DNA of 64,000 nucleotides from contig NZ_JQED01000031.1 in assembly GCF_000764225.1 (NCBI RefSeq), positions 1-64,000 of the forward strand. Reading direction: 5' to 3'. This document shows, in pieces, positions 42,532 to 53,205 of the stretch. The first letter of the stretch is position 1. Every line of letters starts with the position of its first letter. Source of the DNA: Colwellia psychrerythraea (GTDB lineage Bacteria > Pseudomonadota > Gammaproteobacteria > Enterobacterales > Alteromonadaceae). The notes beneath the pieces are model-generated. The model ran no database searches. It was not told the origin of the DNA and saw only the letters and a program-made list of their open reading frames with translations. Both the position numbers and the translations under genes were made by a program.

Positions 42532-44034
42532 ATGAGTATTACTGAAGTTCCACTAATTATTAATGGTGAAAAAGTTCGTTCACAAACTACCGAGTGGTTA
42601 GATGTTTTAAACCCTGCTACTCAAGAAGTTGTCGCTCGTGTACCTATTGCAACACCAGCAGAAATAGACCAAGCAGTTCAAAGTGCACAAACAGCCTTCA
42701 AAACCTGGTCTAAAACGTCATTAACTAACCGTATGCGCATTATGGTAAATTTCGCCCATTTAGTGCGTGAAAATACGCAAGAACTCGCTGAACTAGTAAC
42801 GCTAGAGCACGGTAAAACCTTGCCTGATGCTGAAGGTGAAGTAGGTAGAGCCTTAGAAGCGATTGAAAATGCTTCTTCAGTTACTCGTTTGCAATTAGGT
42901 GATATGGGTAACAATGTTGCTTCTGGCGTAGATACTTATACCTTAAATAAACCACTAGGCGTAGGTTTAGGTATTACCGCTTTTAACTTTCCATTAATGC
43001 TTGCGGCCTTTATGTTTCCACCTGCAATTGCTTGTGGTAATACTTTTGTACTTAAACCTTCTGAGCAAGCGCCTTCATCAACAGTACGCTTTGTTGAACT
43101 TGCGATTGAAGCAGGTTTACCTGCAGGTGTTATCAATGTTGTTCATGGCGGTCCTGATTCAGTCAATGCCTTAATTGAACATGAGCATGTTAAAGCGGTA
43201 TCGTTTATTGGCTCTACCCATGTTGGTACGCATATATACAATCATGCGAGCAAACACGGCAAACGTGCACAATCTATGATGGGCGCTAAAAACCACATGG
43301 TTATTATGCCTGATGCCAATAAAGACAGAGCGATTAATGACTTACTTGGCTCAGCTTTTGGTGCTGCCGGTCAACGTTGTATGGCTAACCCTGTCACTAT
43401 TTTAGTTGGCAAGTCTCGAGACTGGTTACCTGAAATAGTAGAACGTGCAAAATTAATGAAAGTAGGTCCTGGCTCTCAGCGTGATGCTGACCTAGGTCCA
43501 GTCGTATCGCCACAAGCCAAAAAACGTATTATCAGCTTACTTGATAGTGGTGTTGAGCAAGGTGCTACTCTGCTAGTTGATGGCAGAAACTGTCAAGTTG
43601 AAGGTTATCCAAATGGTAACTTTGTGGGTCCAACATTATTTACTAATGTGACTACTGACATGGATATTTATACCCAAGAGATATTCGGCCCGGCATTATG
43701 TGTTTTAGAAGCTGAAACATTAGAAGAGGCTATCGCAATTATCAACGCTAATCCTAATGGCAATGGTACCTCTATTTTCACTTCATCAGGTTGGAATGCA
43801 CGTTTATTTGAAAATGAAATTGATGTTGGCCAAGTAGGTATTAACGTGCCGATTCCAGTGCCAGTTGCCTTCTTTAGCTTTACCGGTTCAAGAGCTTCAA
43901 AATTAGGTGATTTAGGTCCAAACGGTAAACAAACTATTAGCTTCTGGACACAAACTAAGTCAGTCACAGCACGTTGGTTTGAACCAGATCATGAAGATGG
44001 TCAAGATGTTCATACCACTATTAGCATGAAATAG
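42532..44034 (+). CDS. mmsA: CoA-acylating methylmalonate-semialdehyde dehydrogenase
   Basis: About 500 residues, NAD-dependent aldehyde dehydrogenase fold. It converts methylmalonate semialdehyde to propionyl-CoA in valine degradation. Motifs: [61 protein letters not shown], catalytic Cys in [11 protein letters not shown] (about 283), and [11 protein letters not shown]. MmsA-type lacks the Glu-based proton relay of ordinary enzymes, consistent with MGAKNH here. ATG 42532 after CGAGGTTGCT is the best start; an in-frame earlier codon at 42493 would add 13 residues. mmsB follows. Confidence 0.93.
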   Translation: MSITEVPLIINGEKVRSQTTEWLDVLNPATQEVVARVPIATPAEIDQAVQSAQTAFKTWSKTSLTNRMRIMVNFAHLVRENTQELAELVTLEHGKTLPDAEGEVGRALEAIENASSVTRLQLGDMGNNVASGVDTYTLNKPLGVGLGITAFNFPLMLAAFMFPPAIACGNTFVLKPSEQAPSSTVRFVELAIEAGLPAGVINVVHGGPDSVNALIEHEHVKAVSFIGSTHVGTHIYNHASKHGKRAQSMMGAKNHMVIMPDANKDRAINDLLGSAFGAAGQRCMANPVTILVGKSRDWLPEIVERAKLMKVGPGSQRDADLGPVVSPQAKKRIISLLDSGVEQGATLLVDGRNCQVEGYPNGNFVGPTLFTNVTTDMDIYTQEIFGPALCVLEAETLEEAIAIINANPNGNGTSIFTSSGWNARLFENEIDVGQVGINVPIPVPVAFFSFTGSRASKLGDLGPNGKQTISFWTQTKSVTARWFEPDHEDGQDVHTTISMK

Positions 44035-44061
44035 AGCTTCAACTATTGCTCGATGCTTATT

Positions 44062-44099
44062 CCTCAACGTGCACTTATACTTATAGATGCATGTTGAGG
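44062..44099. promoter_or_regulatory. Long-stem hairpin between mmsA and mmsB
   Basis: CCTCAACGTGCA / TGCATGTTGAGG, 11 of 12 pairs, loop of 14. No T-run follows, so it is more likely an mRNA stability or processing element than a full terminator; mmsB still has its own AAAGGAGAACG ribosome site. Confidence 0.5.
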
Positions 44100-44176
44100 A
44101 CATTTTAATTCAAACCTAGTGTCTGGTCTTAGCGCTGCGGTTTACAATAATTAAGTACAAACAAAAGGAGAACGTC

Positions 44177-45067
44177 ATGGCGAATATTGCTTTCATCGGT
44201 TTAGGAAATATGGGTGGCCCAATGGCCATCAACTTAGTCAAAGCCGGACATCAAGTTTGTGTTTTTGATTTATCAGAGCAAGCTGTTGCTCACGTGGTAG
44301 AACAAGGTGCAACGACACAATCACAAGCCAGCGATTGTGTAAAAGATGCTGAATTTATTATTACCATGCTGCCGGCAGGCAAGCATGTTGAGGCAGTACT
44401 TCTATCAGAAAATGGCTTAATAAATCATATCGCTAAAGGCGCTTTAGTTATTGACTCTTCTACCATTGATTCTGCCACTTCGATTAACGTTGGTACTGTT
44501 TTGTTAGAGCAAGGTATCAACTTTATTGATGCACCTGTCTCTGGTGGCGTAGGTGGTGCAACCGCCGGTACGTTAAGCTTTATGGTAGGTGGTAATGAAG
44601 CTGACTTTAGCCGAGCGAAACCTGTTTTAGATGTTATGGGTAAAAATGTTTTCCATGCCGGTGATCATGGTGCGGGTCAGGTAGCGAAAGCTTGTAATAA
44701 CATGCTGTTATCAGTGCTAATGCTAGCAACTTCTGAAGCATTACAATTGGGTATCAGTAATGGTTTAGATCCGTCTGTCTTGTCAGACATTATGAGTAAG
44801 AGTTCAGGCAGCAATTGGACGCTTGATGTCTACAACCCTTGTCCTGGTGTGATGGAAAATGTGCCATCATCTAACGATTATCAAGGTGGCTTTATGGTTG
44901 ACTTAATGGCCAAAGATTTAGGCCTAGCGATGGACACGGCATTAAAGAGTCATTCATCAACACCCATGGGCGCATTAGCACGTAGTTTATATGCTATGCA
45001 TGCTGCCAATGGTAATGGTGCTAAAGATTTCTCAAGTGCTTTTAACCTATTCAATCAAGCTAAATAG
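44177..45067 (+). CDS. mmsB: 3-hydroxyisobutyrate dehydrogenase
   Basis: A 296-residue NAD-dependent beta-hydroxyacid dehydrogenase oxidising 3-hydroxyisobutyrate to methylmalonate semialdehyde, the substrate of MmsA. Rossmann motif FIGLGNMGGPMAINLVKAGH at the start; VIDSSTIDSATS; the substrate-binding DAPVSGGVGGATAGTLSFMV; catalytic Lys in GAGQVAKACNNM. It lies after mmsA and before a bidirectional terminator. Confidence 0.93.
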   Translation: MANIAFIGLGNMGGPMAINLVKAGHQVCVFDLSEQAVAHVVEQGATTQSQASDCVKDAEFIITMLPAGKHVEAVLLSENGLINHIAKGALVIDSSTIDSATSINVGTVLLEQGINFIDAPVSGGVGGATAGTLSFMVGGNEADFSRAKPVLDVMGKNVFHAGDHGAGQVAKACNNMLLSVLMLATSEALQLGISNGLDPSVLSDIMSKSSGSNWTLDVYNPCPGVMENVPSSNDYQGGFMVDLMAKDLGLAMDTALKSHSSTPMGALARSLYAMHAANGNGAKDFSSAFNLFNQAK

Positions 45068-45120
45068 GCTATTTTTCCTCTGTTATAAATAACTATTGCT
45101 ACCCTGAGAGTATTCCAAAG

Positions 45121-45151
45121 AAAAGGCCGATACACTATGTATCGGCCTTTT
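45121..45151. terminator. Bidirectional terminator between mmsB and fadD
   Basis: AAAAGGCCGATAC / GTATCGGCCTTTT with a short loop, flanked by A and T runs so it can work on both strands. Nearly the same stem recurs at 62369-62400. Confidence 0.85.
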
Positions 45152-45205
45152 ATTTTACGACTCCACAGCCGACAAATTAATGAAAGCAAAGAGTTCGCAA
45201 TAAAA

Positions 45206-46846
45206 TTATCTTAACTCTCTGCGCAATAATTTACCGACACTCGATTTAGGTATTTCGTCAATAAAGACCACATGTTTAGGCGCTTTATATGCGGTTAACC
45301 CTTGACGACAAAAGTTGATAACATCATTTTCAGTAATGTTGGCATCGGCTGAGCTTTTATCTGTCACAATGAAAAGCTTCACCGCCTCACCCGTTTTCTC
45401 ATCATCGACACCGATACAAGCAGACTCTAATATACCCGGCATTTTTGCCACTTCAGCTTCTATTTCATTCGGGTAAACATTAAAACCGGAGACATTGATC
45501 ATATCTTTTATGCGATCAACAATATGAAAGAAACCATGTTCATCAAGCATAGCTACATCACCGGTTTTGAAATAACCATCATGAGTCATACATTCAGTGG
45601 TTGCTGCAACATTATTCCAATAACCTGACATCACTTGCGGACCTTTAGCGCATAATTCACCTGACTGACCTTGTGCAACACTCTTGCCCAGCTCATCACG
45701 AATGGAAATATCGGTATTAGGTACCGGCACACCAATGCCAGGCACATCATCAGGGTGATCTGTGCTACCAAAATTTAACGTTAAAATTGGTGAAGTTTCT
45801 GACAATCCATACCCTTCTTGCAGTTTAACACCAGTAACTTGTCGCCATTTATCAGCCACCGCTTGTTGAACGGCTGCACCGCCGCCAATACAAAGTTTCA
45901 ATGAAGAAAAATCGACCTCATCAAAACCTGGCGTGTGTAATAGGCCATTAAATAAAGTGTTAACACCGGTAAACATGGTTGCCGGAGTATTTTTCCAAAC
46001 CTCAACAAAACTGGGCATATCACGTGGATTAGTGACTAAAACATTTTTTGCACCAAAGCTAAAGTAACTTAGTGTATTCGCCATTAACGCGAAGATGTGG
46101 TACATCGGAATCGCCGTGATAACAACGTCATTACCGTAATCAATATGCGCTTTAGCAAACTCTTTATATTGCAATATATTTGCAATCAAATTGCCATGAC
46201 TCAGCATAGCCCCTTTAGACAAACCGGTAGTACCTCCAGTATATTGTAGGAACAGTAAGTCATCTTGACATAAGGCAGGCTCATTGAGGCCAAGATTTTT
46301 CCCTTGCTCAAGTGCCTCAGTAAAACTAATCGTATTGGCTAAACGTTTGTCTACTTCAGCACAAGGTAAGCCTTTATTGATCAAGTCATCTAAATCAACC
46401 GTGATAATATGCTTGATGCCCGTATTATCTATAATCTCAGCTAACATTTCAGTAGAAGGAGAGAAGATTATAATGGTATCAACTTGCGCATCGTTCAGTT
46501 GATGTTCTAATTCTCTTGGTGTGTACATAGGATTGACATTCACTTGTACGCCACCAACACGAACAATGCCCCACATGGCTATGGGAAAACATAAGGTATT
46601 AGGACACATGAGTGCCACACGATCATTTTTAACAACGTTCAACTTATTCTGTAAATAAGCAGCAAAATCGCGGGACAATTCATCTACTTGTTCAAAAGTC
46701 AGTTCCGCACCAAAATTACTGTAAGCCGTGTTTTTCTGATATTTTGCAGTGGTTTGTTGCAGTAAATCTGTTAATGAAGAATAACGGCTTAAGTCGACAG
46801 TATGTGCCACATTTTCGGGGTAATTGGTAAACCAAGGTTTAGTCAT
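45206..46846 (-). CDS. fadD: Long-chain fatty acid-CoA ligase (FadD type)
   Basis: A 546-residue AMP-forming acyl-CoA synthetase. Motifs: LFLQYTGGTTGLSKGAMLSH (P-loop), YHIFALMAN, GYGLSETSP, GYFKTGDVAML, and VDRIKDMINVSGFNVYPNEIE, the FadD signature. It ends PKSSVGKLLRREL. It activates fatty acids for beta-oxidation at the inner membrane. Downstream of the aldehyde dehydrogenase gene on the same strand, it completes alcohol to aldehyde to acid to acyl-CoA. Confidence 0.9.
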   Translation of the reverse strand: MTKPWFTNYPENVAHTVDLSRYSSLTDLLQQTTAKYQKNTAYSNFGAELTFEQVDELSRDFAAYLQNKLNVVKNDRVALMCPNTLCFPIAMWGIVRVGGVQVNVNPMYTPRELEHQLNDAQVDTIIIFSPSTEMLAEIIDNTGIKHIITVDLDDLINKGLPCAEVDKRLANTISFTEALEQGKNLGLNEPALCQDDLLFLQYTGGTTGLSKGAMLSHGNLIANILQYKEFAKAHIDYGNDVVITAIPMYHIFALMANTLSYFSFGAKNVLVTNPRDMPSFVEVWKNTPATMFTGVNTLFNGLLHTPGFDEVDFSSLKLCIGGGAAVQQAVADKWRQVTGVKLQEGYGLSETSPILTLNFGSTDHPDDVPGIGVPVPNTDISIRDELGKSVAQGQSGELCAKGPQVMSGYWNNVAATTECMTHDGYFKTGDVAMLDEHGFFHIVDRIKDMINVSGFNVYPNEIEAEVAKMPGILESACIGVDDEKTGEAVKLFIVTDKSSADANITENDVINFCRQGLTAYKAPKHVVFIDEIPKSSVGKLLRRELR

Positions 46847-46960
46847 GTGCTTTCCTTAAGTAATTAGCTTTGTTTAAATAGTAGAACAAGCAGTGAAACA
46901 AAACAGTATTAAATAGTATTAAAAAGTAAAAGTTGTGTCGTTATTTCTATCGTTAAATAA

Positions 46961-48376
46961 CTAACGAATAAATAATTTATAAACAAGTTGATGAATTTTT
47001 TTGCCAAACGGTGGGAATAACAATGAGCCCAAACTAATGCGACCACGCGAGAGTACCGCTTTGCCATGAGAGAAGGTTTTAAATCCTTCACTGCCATGAT
47101 ATTGCCCCATGCCCGAGGCACCTATGCCGCCAAAAGGTAAGTCATCGTTAATCACATGAAATGCCGCATCATTAATACATACACCACCAGCATGGGTGTT
47201 GAGTAGAATATTCTGCTGAAATCTTTTGTTAAAACTGCAAATATACAAAGCAAGTGGTCGTGGTTTATTGTTGATGTAAGCGATTGCCTCCTCAACGTTG
47301 TTATAAGCAATTATCGGTAATAAAGGACCAAAAATTTCTTGCTGCATCACACTCATATCATCATTTACATTAGTGAGAATTGTTAACGGCATTTTTCTCG
47401 ATGCACCATTGTTATTGTCTGCGGCTAACGGGATGATAGTAGCCCCCTTCGCTTTAGCGTCTGCTACTAAACTATCTATGCGTGCTTTCTGCGCATCATT
47501 GATGATGCAGGTACAATCGATATTCTCCTGTGGATTGGGATACATGTTTTGATAAGCATCTTTAAACGCTTGTGTTAGCTCTGCGACTTTATTTTCAGGG
47601 CAAAAGAGATAATCTGGCGCGACACATGTCTGCCCTGAATTTAGTGTTTTTCCTAACACCAATCGGCTCACCACCGTTTTTATATCAATGTCATCATCAA
47701 TAATGGTCGGAGACTTGCCACCCAACTCTAACGTGACCGGAACTAAGTTTTCCGCAGCCGCTTTCATCACCAATTTACCAACACCGGTCGAGCCCGTGAA
47801 GAATAAATGATCAAATGCCACGCTGGAAAAGGCAGCAGCCATATCAGCCTCGCCACATACAATAGCCACTTTTTTACTTGGGAAGTGCTTCGCCACTAAT
47901 TCAGCCAATAGAATATTGGTATGGGGCGTATACTCACTCATCTTTATCATGGCGGTATTACCCGCAGCCAAGGCGGTGGTTAACGGGCCAAAGGCAAGAA
48001 AGATGGGGTAATTCCACGGGGCAATAATGCCCACCACTCCTTTGGGTTGAAAAACCACTTTACCTTTTGCTGGTTGAAATAATATGCCGATATGCTTTTT
48101 TTCAGGCTTCATCCACCCCTTTAATTTTTTTATCGCATAATTAATCCCCATCACCGAACTAAGAATATCGCCCAGCTTAGTATCATCAGCACTTCGGTGA
48201 CCAAAGTCTTGACTCATTGCGTCAATAAAGGCTTGTTGATTATCAACAAGAATCGCCTTTAATTTTGTTAAGTCACTGATTCGATCTTGGTAACTTGGGT
48301 AAGCATTGCTAGCAAAATGTGCTTTTTGTTGTAAAAACGTTTCTGCTAATGCTGTTTGTGAGGTGATTTCGACCAT
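46961..48376 (-). CDS. Coniferyl aldehyde dehydrogenase-type ALDH
   Basis: A 471-residue NAD(P)-dependent aldehyde dehydrogenase of the CALDH branch. Motifs: GVVGIIAPWNYPIFLAFGPL, FFTGSTGVGKLVM, VTLELGGKSPTIIDDD, catalytic Cys in LNSGQTCVAPDYL (about 247), and FGGIGASGMGQYHGSEGF. It oxidises fatty or aromatic aldehydes to acids. Its ATG overlaps the RND gene's stop (TAATG), so they are co-translated; fadD follows. Confidence 0.88.
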   Translation of the reverse strand: MVEITSQTALAETFLQQKAHFASNAYPSYQDRISDLTKLKAILVDNQQAFIDAMSQDFGHRSADDTKLGDILSSVMGINYAIKKLKGWMKPEKKHIGILFQPAKGKVVFQPKGVVGIIAPWNYPIFLAFGPLTTALAAGNTAMIKMSEYTPHTNILLAELVAKHFPSKKVAIVCGEADMAAAFSSVAFDHLFFTGSTGVGKLVMKAAAENLVPVTLELGGKSPTIIDDDIDIKTVVSRLVLGKTLNSGQTCVAPDYLFCPENKVAELTQAFKDAYQNMYPNPQENIDCTCIINDAQKARIDSLVADAKAKGATIIPLAADNNNGASRKMPLTILTNVNDDMSVMQQEIFGPLLPIIAYNNVEEAIAYINNKPRPLALYICSFNKRFQQNILLNTHAGGVCINDAAFHVINDDLPFGGIGASGMGQYHGSEGFKTFSHGKAVLSRGRISLGSLLFPPFGKKIHQLVYKLFIR

Positions 48377-50739
48377 TATTTTTTACTCCGATCAGAGCCA
48401 ATATTAAGTAACCAAGCAATAGCTGGAACAAGCGTAAGCGCACCCAACATGTTAAAAATAAACATAAAGGTGAGTAATATCCCCATATCCGCTTGAAATT
48501 TTATCGGTGAGAATACCCAAGTAGCGACACCGATAGCTAAGGTTATACCAGTGAAAGCCACGGCTTTACCCGTTTGGTTTAACGCGTAGCGATAGGTCAT
48601 GTACAAGGACTTTCCTTGACCTAGCGCTTCTTTCACTTTACTGAATATATAAATACCGTAATCAACACCAATACCAACCCCTAAGGCAATAACAGGTAGG
48701 GTTGCTACTTTGACGCCAATGCCTAATATGCCCATTAACCCTTGGCTCATAATACTGGTTAAAATTAACGGCGTGATAATGCAAATAACGATACGGCCAC
48801 TTCTGAAGGTGATTAAACAAATGATGATGACGATGGAGTAAACCCAAATTAACATTTCAGTTTCGGCTTCTTCTATTACCATATTCGTGGCAGATTCAAT
48901 CCCTGCATTACCCGCAGCCATCAGAAACTCAACGCCTTCAATATGATTTTCAGTATTGAATTTTTCCACCGCTTTTACGACGTTATCAAGTGTTTGCGAT
49001 TTATGATCGTTGAGGAAAACTAATACCGGCACCATAGAGCAGTCTTTATTCATCAAACCTTGTGGCGTTTTAGCTAAAGAAGCATTAGTCATTAACTGGT
49101 TACGGTTTAGTCCATACCACTTTAACGAGCCTTCGTTCATGCCAAACAAGCCAAATTTTGAAACATCAGCGACCGATTTAACCGCTTGAACACCTGCAAC
49201 ATTGCGCAGTTGCCATTGGAATTGATCTACCCAAACCAAGGTTTGATATTGCGAACACTGCTCGACATCCGTTTTGACCATGATGACAAATAAGTCAGTA
49301 CTGGTACTGTAATTATCAACGATGTAGGCGTTATCTAGGTTATAACGAGAGTCTGGTCTTAGCTCTGGCGCGCCAGCATCTAAGTCGCCAATTTTCATCG
49401 ATTGTGCGAAATAAAGTCCAAGAACTAGACAAGCTATACCGACAACCAATGCCACTTTTGCCAGCGGCGGTTTGGCGAAGTTTTTAAACAAACCTTCAAC
49501 AATACCTGTTTTATGGGCCGATTGCTGCGCGTATTTCAGGCCTGCAGAAGAAACGCCGATGTAACTCATTAAAATGGGCAAGGCGATCAAATTGGTGACA
49601 ATAATAATAGCAACACCAATACTGGCAGCGATGGCTAATTCTCGAATGACCGCTATATCGATGATCATCAAAGTAGTAAAGCCAATGGCATCACTAACTA
49701 ACGCCGTAATACCCGCAATATAAAGTGAGCGAAAAGCCAACTTGGCAGAATCAATATTACTTGCGCCTGTGACGCTGTGATGAATAATGGAATTAATAAT
49801 CTGTACGCCATGACTGACACCTATAGCAAAGACTAAAAACGGCACCAACATAGAATAAGGGTTAATACCAAATCCCAATAAATTTAAAATGCCTAACTGG
49901 CAAAAGACAGCAAAAATTGAAAAGACTAAAACAGAGATCGTACTGCGTAAACAACGAGAATATAGCCACAGTAAAACAAAGGTAATAAGAACAGCTAGGC
50001 CAAAAAAAGCAACCACTTGTAAAGCGCCGTCGATTAAATCACCGACCACTTTTGCAAAACCAACAATGCGTATCGTGACATTTTCATTGCTGTATTTGTC
50101 TCTAATTTTCTCTTCTAAAACGCTCGATAATTCTCGGTAGTCCAGCGGCAAACCTGTTTCAGGGTTAATGTCTTGCAATGGTGCGATGATAATCGCCGAT
50201 TGAAAGTTGTTCGCGACTAACACACCGATTTGTCCTGACTTGAATACGTTGGCTTTTACCCGTTCAATCATCTCGGCCGAGCCATCATAACCATCGGGGA
50301 TCACAGCGCCACCAACAAAGCCTTCTTCAGTGACTTCTTGCCAGCGAACATTAGGTGTCCATAACGACTTTAAACCATCGCGACTTACACCAGGGATGTA
50401 GAAAACTTCATCAGTAACTTGTTTTAATGTCTGTTGAAATTCGGCATTGAAAATATCACTTTGATTACTATCGTCATTAGTATTTTCCACCACAATACGT
50501 ATAACATTACCTAAATCAGCAAGCTCTTTTTTATAGGTTAGAAAATTGGTCACATAAGCGTGAGAGCCGGGGATCATTTTAGTGAAACTAGCTTCGGGTT
50601 TAACTTTAACGGCTTGAATAGTTAACAAGGCTATGCAGGTCACTATTATTGTCATCATCAATGCGCGATGTTTAAAAACAAATTTTTCTATTATTTGCTC
50701 TAATGCACTAGGTGAATGGGAATTTTTTTTAGTCGACAT
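48376..50739 (-). CDS. RND-superfamily (MMPL-type) transporter
   Basis: A 787-residue membrane transporter with 12 helices and two large periplasmic loops. The MMPL/patched-like fold is visible: a first helix followed by QAVKVKPEASFTKMIPGSHA, the sterol-sensing-like block FLVFAIGVSHGVQIINSII, and its second copy VIALGVGIGVDYGIYIFSKV. No membrane-fusion protein accompanies it. In clusters with DUF1302/DUF1329/YCF48-like genes it is thought to move lipid-like compounds. ATG 50739 has GGAAGAGGAAT upstream. Confidence 0.85.
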   Translation of the reverse strand: MSTKKNSHSPSALEQIIEKFVFKHRALMMTIIVTCIALLTIQAVKVKPEASFTKMIPGSHAYVTNFLTYKKELADLGNVIRIVVENTNDDSNQSDIFNAEFQQTLKQVTDEVFYIPGVSRDGLKSLWTPNVRWQEVTEEGFVGGAVIPDGYDGSAEMIERVKANVFKSGQIGVLVANNFQSAIIIAPLQDINPETGLPLDYRELSSVLEEKIRDKYSNENVTIRIVGFAKVVGDLIDGALQVVAFFGLAVLITFVLLWLYSRCLRSTISVLVFSIFAVFCQLGILNLLGFGINPYSMLVPFLVFAIGVSHGVQIINSIIHHSVTGASNIDSAKLAFRSLYIAGITALVSDAIGFTTLMIIDIAVIRELAIAASIGVAIIIVTNLIALPILMSYIGVSSAGLKYAQQSAHKTGIVEGLFKNFAKPPLAKVALVVGIACLVLGLYFAQSMKIGDLDAGAPELRPDSRYNLDNAYIVDNYSTSTDLFVIMVKTDVEQCSQYQTLVWVDQFQWQLRNVAGVQAVKSVADVSKFGLFGMNEGSLKWYGLNRNQLMTNASLAKTPQGLMNKDCSMVPVLVFLNDHKSQTLDNVVKAVEKFNTENHIEGVEFLMAAGNAGIESATNMVIEEAETEMLIWVYSIVIIICLITFRSGRIVICIITPLILTSIMSQGLMGILGIGVKVATLPVIALGVGIGVDYGIYIFSKVKEALGQGKSLYMTYRYALNQTGKAVAFTGITLAIGVATWVFSPIKFQADMGILLTFMFIFNMLGALTLVPAIAWLLNIGSDRSKK

Positions 50740-50743
50740 AAGT

Positions 50744-51937
50744 TTATTCCTCTTCCTTATTAGGCCATTGTGATATACCAAATTGCCCAGCAAGAATTAA
50801 CGAATTGTCTTTAACTAAAATACTCGACAGTGCCGCGCCTGATGGGTGCTTTGTGATCTTCAAAGATGTTAAGTTTTTAGGGTCAAAACTAACAATGACA
50901 CCACCATGCCCCACTAAAAAGGCTTTGCCCTGCTTAGAAAAGCTGCCCCCTAGCAAACTGGTATTACTTGGTAGCTTTTCATGTTGCCAATGCCCTCCCC
51001 CATCAAGGGATACCATGATATTTCCTTGTAAACCAAATGCGACCAGCTGTGTTTTATTTTTCATTAACTTGCCATCGTCAGAGCTCGAAGTGTCAACGTT
51101 GACAGGGTTGGCAACAATGCCGAATAAGCTGCCCGAATAAGGTAATGTCATAACCGACCATGTTTGGCCAAGATCAGCAGAATGAAAGCCCGTGCCATTT
51201 TCGCCAACAATATAAAGTCGGTCATCGCGTGTGGTGATAACTGAATTGAGGTGATAACTATCGGGGTTTTCAAGTTGATTGCTGATTAACTGCCAGCTCT
51301 CACCTTTGTCATTACTACTAAGTAAAGTTCCGTAGGCACCGGTAGCAAATAACGTATCATTAGACGTACTCGTGACAGATAACAGCGGTTTATTTGGTCC
51401 CGATTTTAATTCTAATTGGTTATCTTCAATAGCAAAGATTAAATCTTCAAGTTGGTAGGTTAACTCTTCGAGTTCATCCTCATCCTGAGTCGTTGATATC
51501 ACTTGTTCTAAGGATTGATGTTCCTGTTTCAACTGTGCAATTTTAAATTGTGTTATCTCCTTACCCGTGAACACTTTACGCCATGAGGTACTATCGTTAT
51601 CAGCTTTAAGAATAACACCATCATGTCCAACAGCTATTTTACTGCCATCCGAGAGTATAGTAACGTCGGTTATCGCAACGCTGACCGGTGATTTTTGTTG
51701 TTGCCAGTGACTGTCATTTTGCCAGTTTATGATATGTCCACGTTCACCTACCAGAAGAATAGCGTCATTATTTGGCGTCATCGCCATCAAGACACTTTTA
51801 GTGGCTAAAGCACTGCTGGTTGAAGGTAGTTTTAGTAAATCGGGGGAGCTTTTTGCCTGCGCTAGAGTAGAAACTGAACCAAGCAAAGTAACAAGCAGTA
51901 TGCTCTTCATGCCGCAGGCAATATGAGGTGTACGCAT
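50744..51937 (-). CDS. YCF48/photosystem II stability-like beta-propeller protein
   Basis: A 397-residue exported protein: signal peptide (SILLVTLLGSVSTLAQA) followed by repeated GxxGxIxxSxDxGxxW motifs such as GERGHIINWQND, VGHDGVILKADND, YGTLLSSNDKGESW, NIMVSLDGGGHW, which build a YCF48/BNR-type beta-propeller. A coiled segment of about 45 residues (EITQFKIAQLKQEHQS) interrupts it. It sits three bases ahead of the RND gene and is the usual companion of these transporters, probably as a periplasmic accessory. Confidence 0.82.
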   Translation of the reverse strand: MRTPHIACGMKSILLVTLLGSVSTLAQAKSSPDLLKLPSTSSALATKSVLMAMTPNNDAILLVGERGHIINWQNDSHWQQQKSPVSVAITDVTILSDGSKIAVGHDGVILKADNDSTSWRKVFTGKEITQFKIAQLKQEHQSLEQVISTTQDEDELEELTYQLEDLIFAIEDNQLELKSGPNKPLLSVTSTSNDTLFATGAYGTLLSSNDKGESWQLISNQLENPDSYHLNSVITTRDDRLYIVGENGTGFHSADLGQTWSVMTLPYSGSLFGIVANPVNVDTSSSDDGKLMKNKTQLVAFGLQGNIMVSLDGGGHWQHEKLPSNTSLLGGSFSKQGKAFLVGHGGVIVSFDPKNLTSLKITKHPSGAALSSILVKDNSLILAGQFGISQWPNKEEE

Positions 51938-52077
51938 AGAAAACCTAATAAGTAAAAGTTTGATACTTATTAGTATTGATGAATAAAGTTAGCTTGAGAT
52001 GTGTTAAACGTGCCAAATGATTATCTTTGCAACACAGTTAACTTTGGCTTCTTTTTATTGAACGGCTGTCGAAAGCA

Positions 52078-53124
52078 TTAGGATTTTTTACCTTGTCGGT
52101 AGTCGCCAGGTGTTTGATTTGTCCAACGTTTAAAAGCACGATTAAAATTACCTACACTGGAAAAACCGACCAAATAGCCAATTTCACTCAAACTCAAATG
52201 CTGCTGCACAATGTAATCCATTGCCAATTTTTTACGGGTATTTTCTAATATCTCTTTATAACTTGTACCTTGATCATGTAGCTTTCTTTGCAAGTTACGT
52301 AAACTCATACCCAGGTAATCGGCAATGTCAGTTTGAGAGGGAGCCCCTAAGGGTAATAGCTCAAATATTTTATTTTTTATAACATGGGTTAAATCATTTT
52401 TATCCACTCTTGCCATAAACTCATCAAGCATTTTTTCATGGCTTTGAGTAATAAGTGGATTACCGCACATTAATTTTTCTTGTGTTTGCTCAAGATCGAA
52501 ATAGATAGCGGTTTTGTCGCTAGAAAACTCTATTTCACAGTTGAAAAAATCTTCAAGGTAGCTGATATCATGATCGGGTTTTGCGTAGGCAAAACAAACT
52601 TTGATTGGTGAAAAGTCTAAGGTAACTAACTCTCGAGAAAAACGAATAATGGTGGCTAAAAACGTTTCTACCGTTACCAATGATAAAACAGGTCGATTGG
52701 TTGTTTCATAGGTAATGATTTGCATCTCAAAAACAAACTGATCATCTTCTTCATAATTGACTAACTTACAGGTGTTTGACACAACTCGTTTGTAATGCGC
52801 AATACGCTGCAATGCATCTTGTAAGGTATTTGACGACATCATGGCGTAACCCAGAGCATGAAACATACCGGGATGAAATTGCTCTGCAATTAAAATAGAA
52901 AAATCATGCCGCACTAACTGGGCGTTGCAGTAATGAATAAGTTGGGTAAGTTTTTCTGCAGCAATGCGAGATTCTTGATCTGCCATCACATCTTGAGAGA
53001 TATCACATTCTTTTAATGCCGCTGCGATATCAATACTATGCGCATCCATCGCCTTAGAAGTAGGGATCATCCAACCGGTTAATGTTGAGTAATAATTTTG
53101 CACTGAGTTGTCTGAATTTTTCAT
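52078..53124 (-). CDS. AraC-family regulator with an arabinose-binding-like N-terminal domain
   Basis: About 348 residues: an N-terminal sensor domain of the AraC_binding_2/OruR type (residues 15-215; pattern HPGMFHALGYAMMSSNTLQD), then two AraC HTHs (IADYLGMSLRNLQRKLHDQG and LSEIGYLVGFSSVGNFNRAF, ending FKRWTNQTPGDYR). It is divergent from the DUF1302 gene and upstream of the YCF48/RND/ALDH/fadD genes, so it likely controls both sides. ATG 53124 is preferred; a TTG 12 codons upstream is in frame. Confidence 0.9.
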   Translation of the reverse strand: MKNSDNSVQNYYSTLTGWMIPTSKAMDAHSIDIAAALKECDISQDVMADQESRIAAEKLTQLIHYCNAQLVRHDFSILIAEQFHPGMFHALGYAMMSSNTLQDALQRIAHYKRVVSNTCKLVNYEEDDQFVFEMQIITYETTNRPVLSLVTVETFLATIIRFSRELVTLDFSPIKVCFAYAKPDHDISYLEDFFNCEIEFSSDKTAIYFDLEQTQEKLMCGNPLITQSHEKMLDEFMARVDKNDLTHVIKNKIFELLPLGAPSQTDIADYLGMSLRNLQRKLHDQGTSYKEILENTRKKLAMDYIVQQHLSLSEIGYLVGFSSVGNFNRAFKRWTNQTPGDYRQGKKS

Positions 53125-53205
53125 ATTTTTATATTCTACGAGTTTTGCACGAAATGACAAGAGGTTGGCACATTTAGCGAAATATTAAACGAATCATTGT
53201 CGTAA

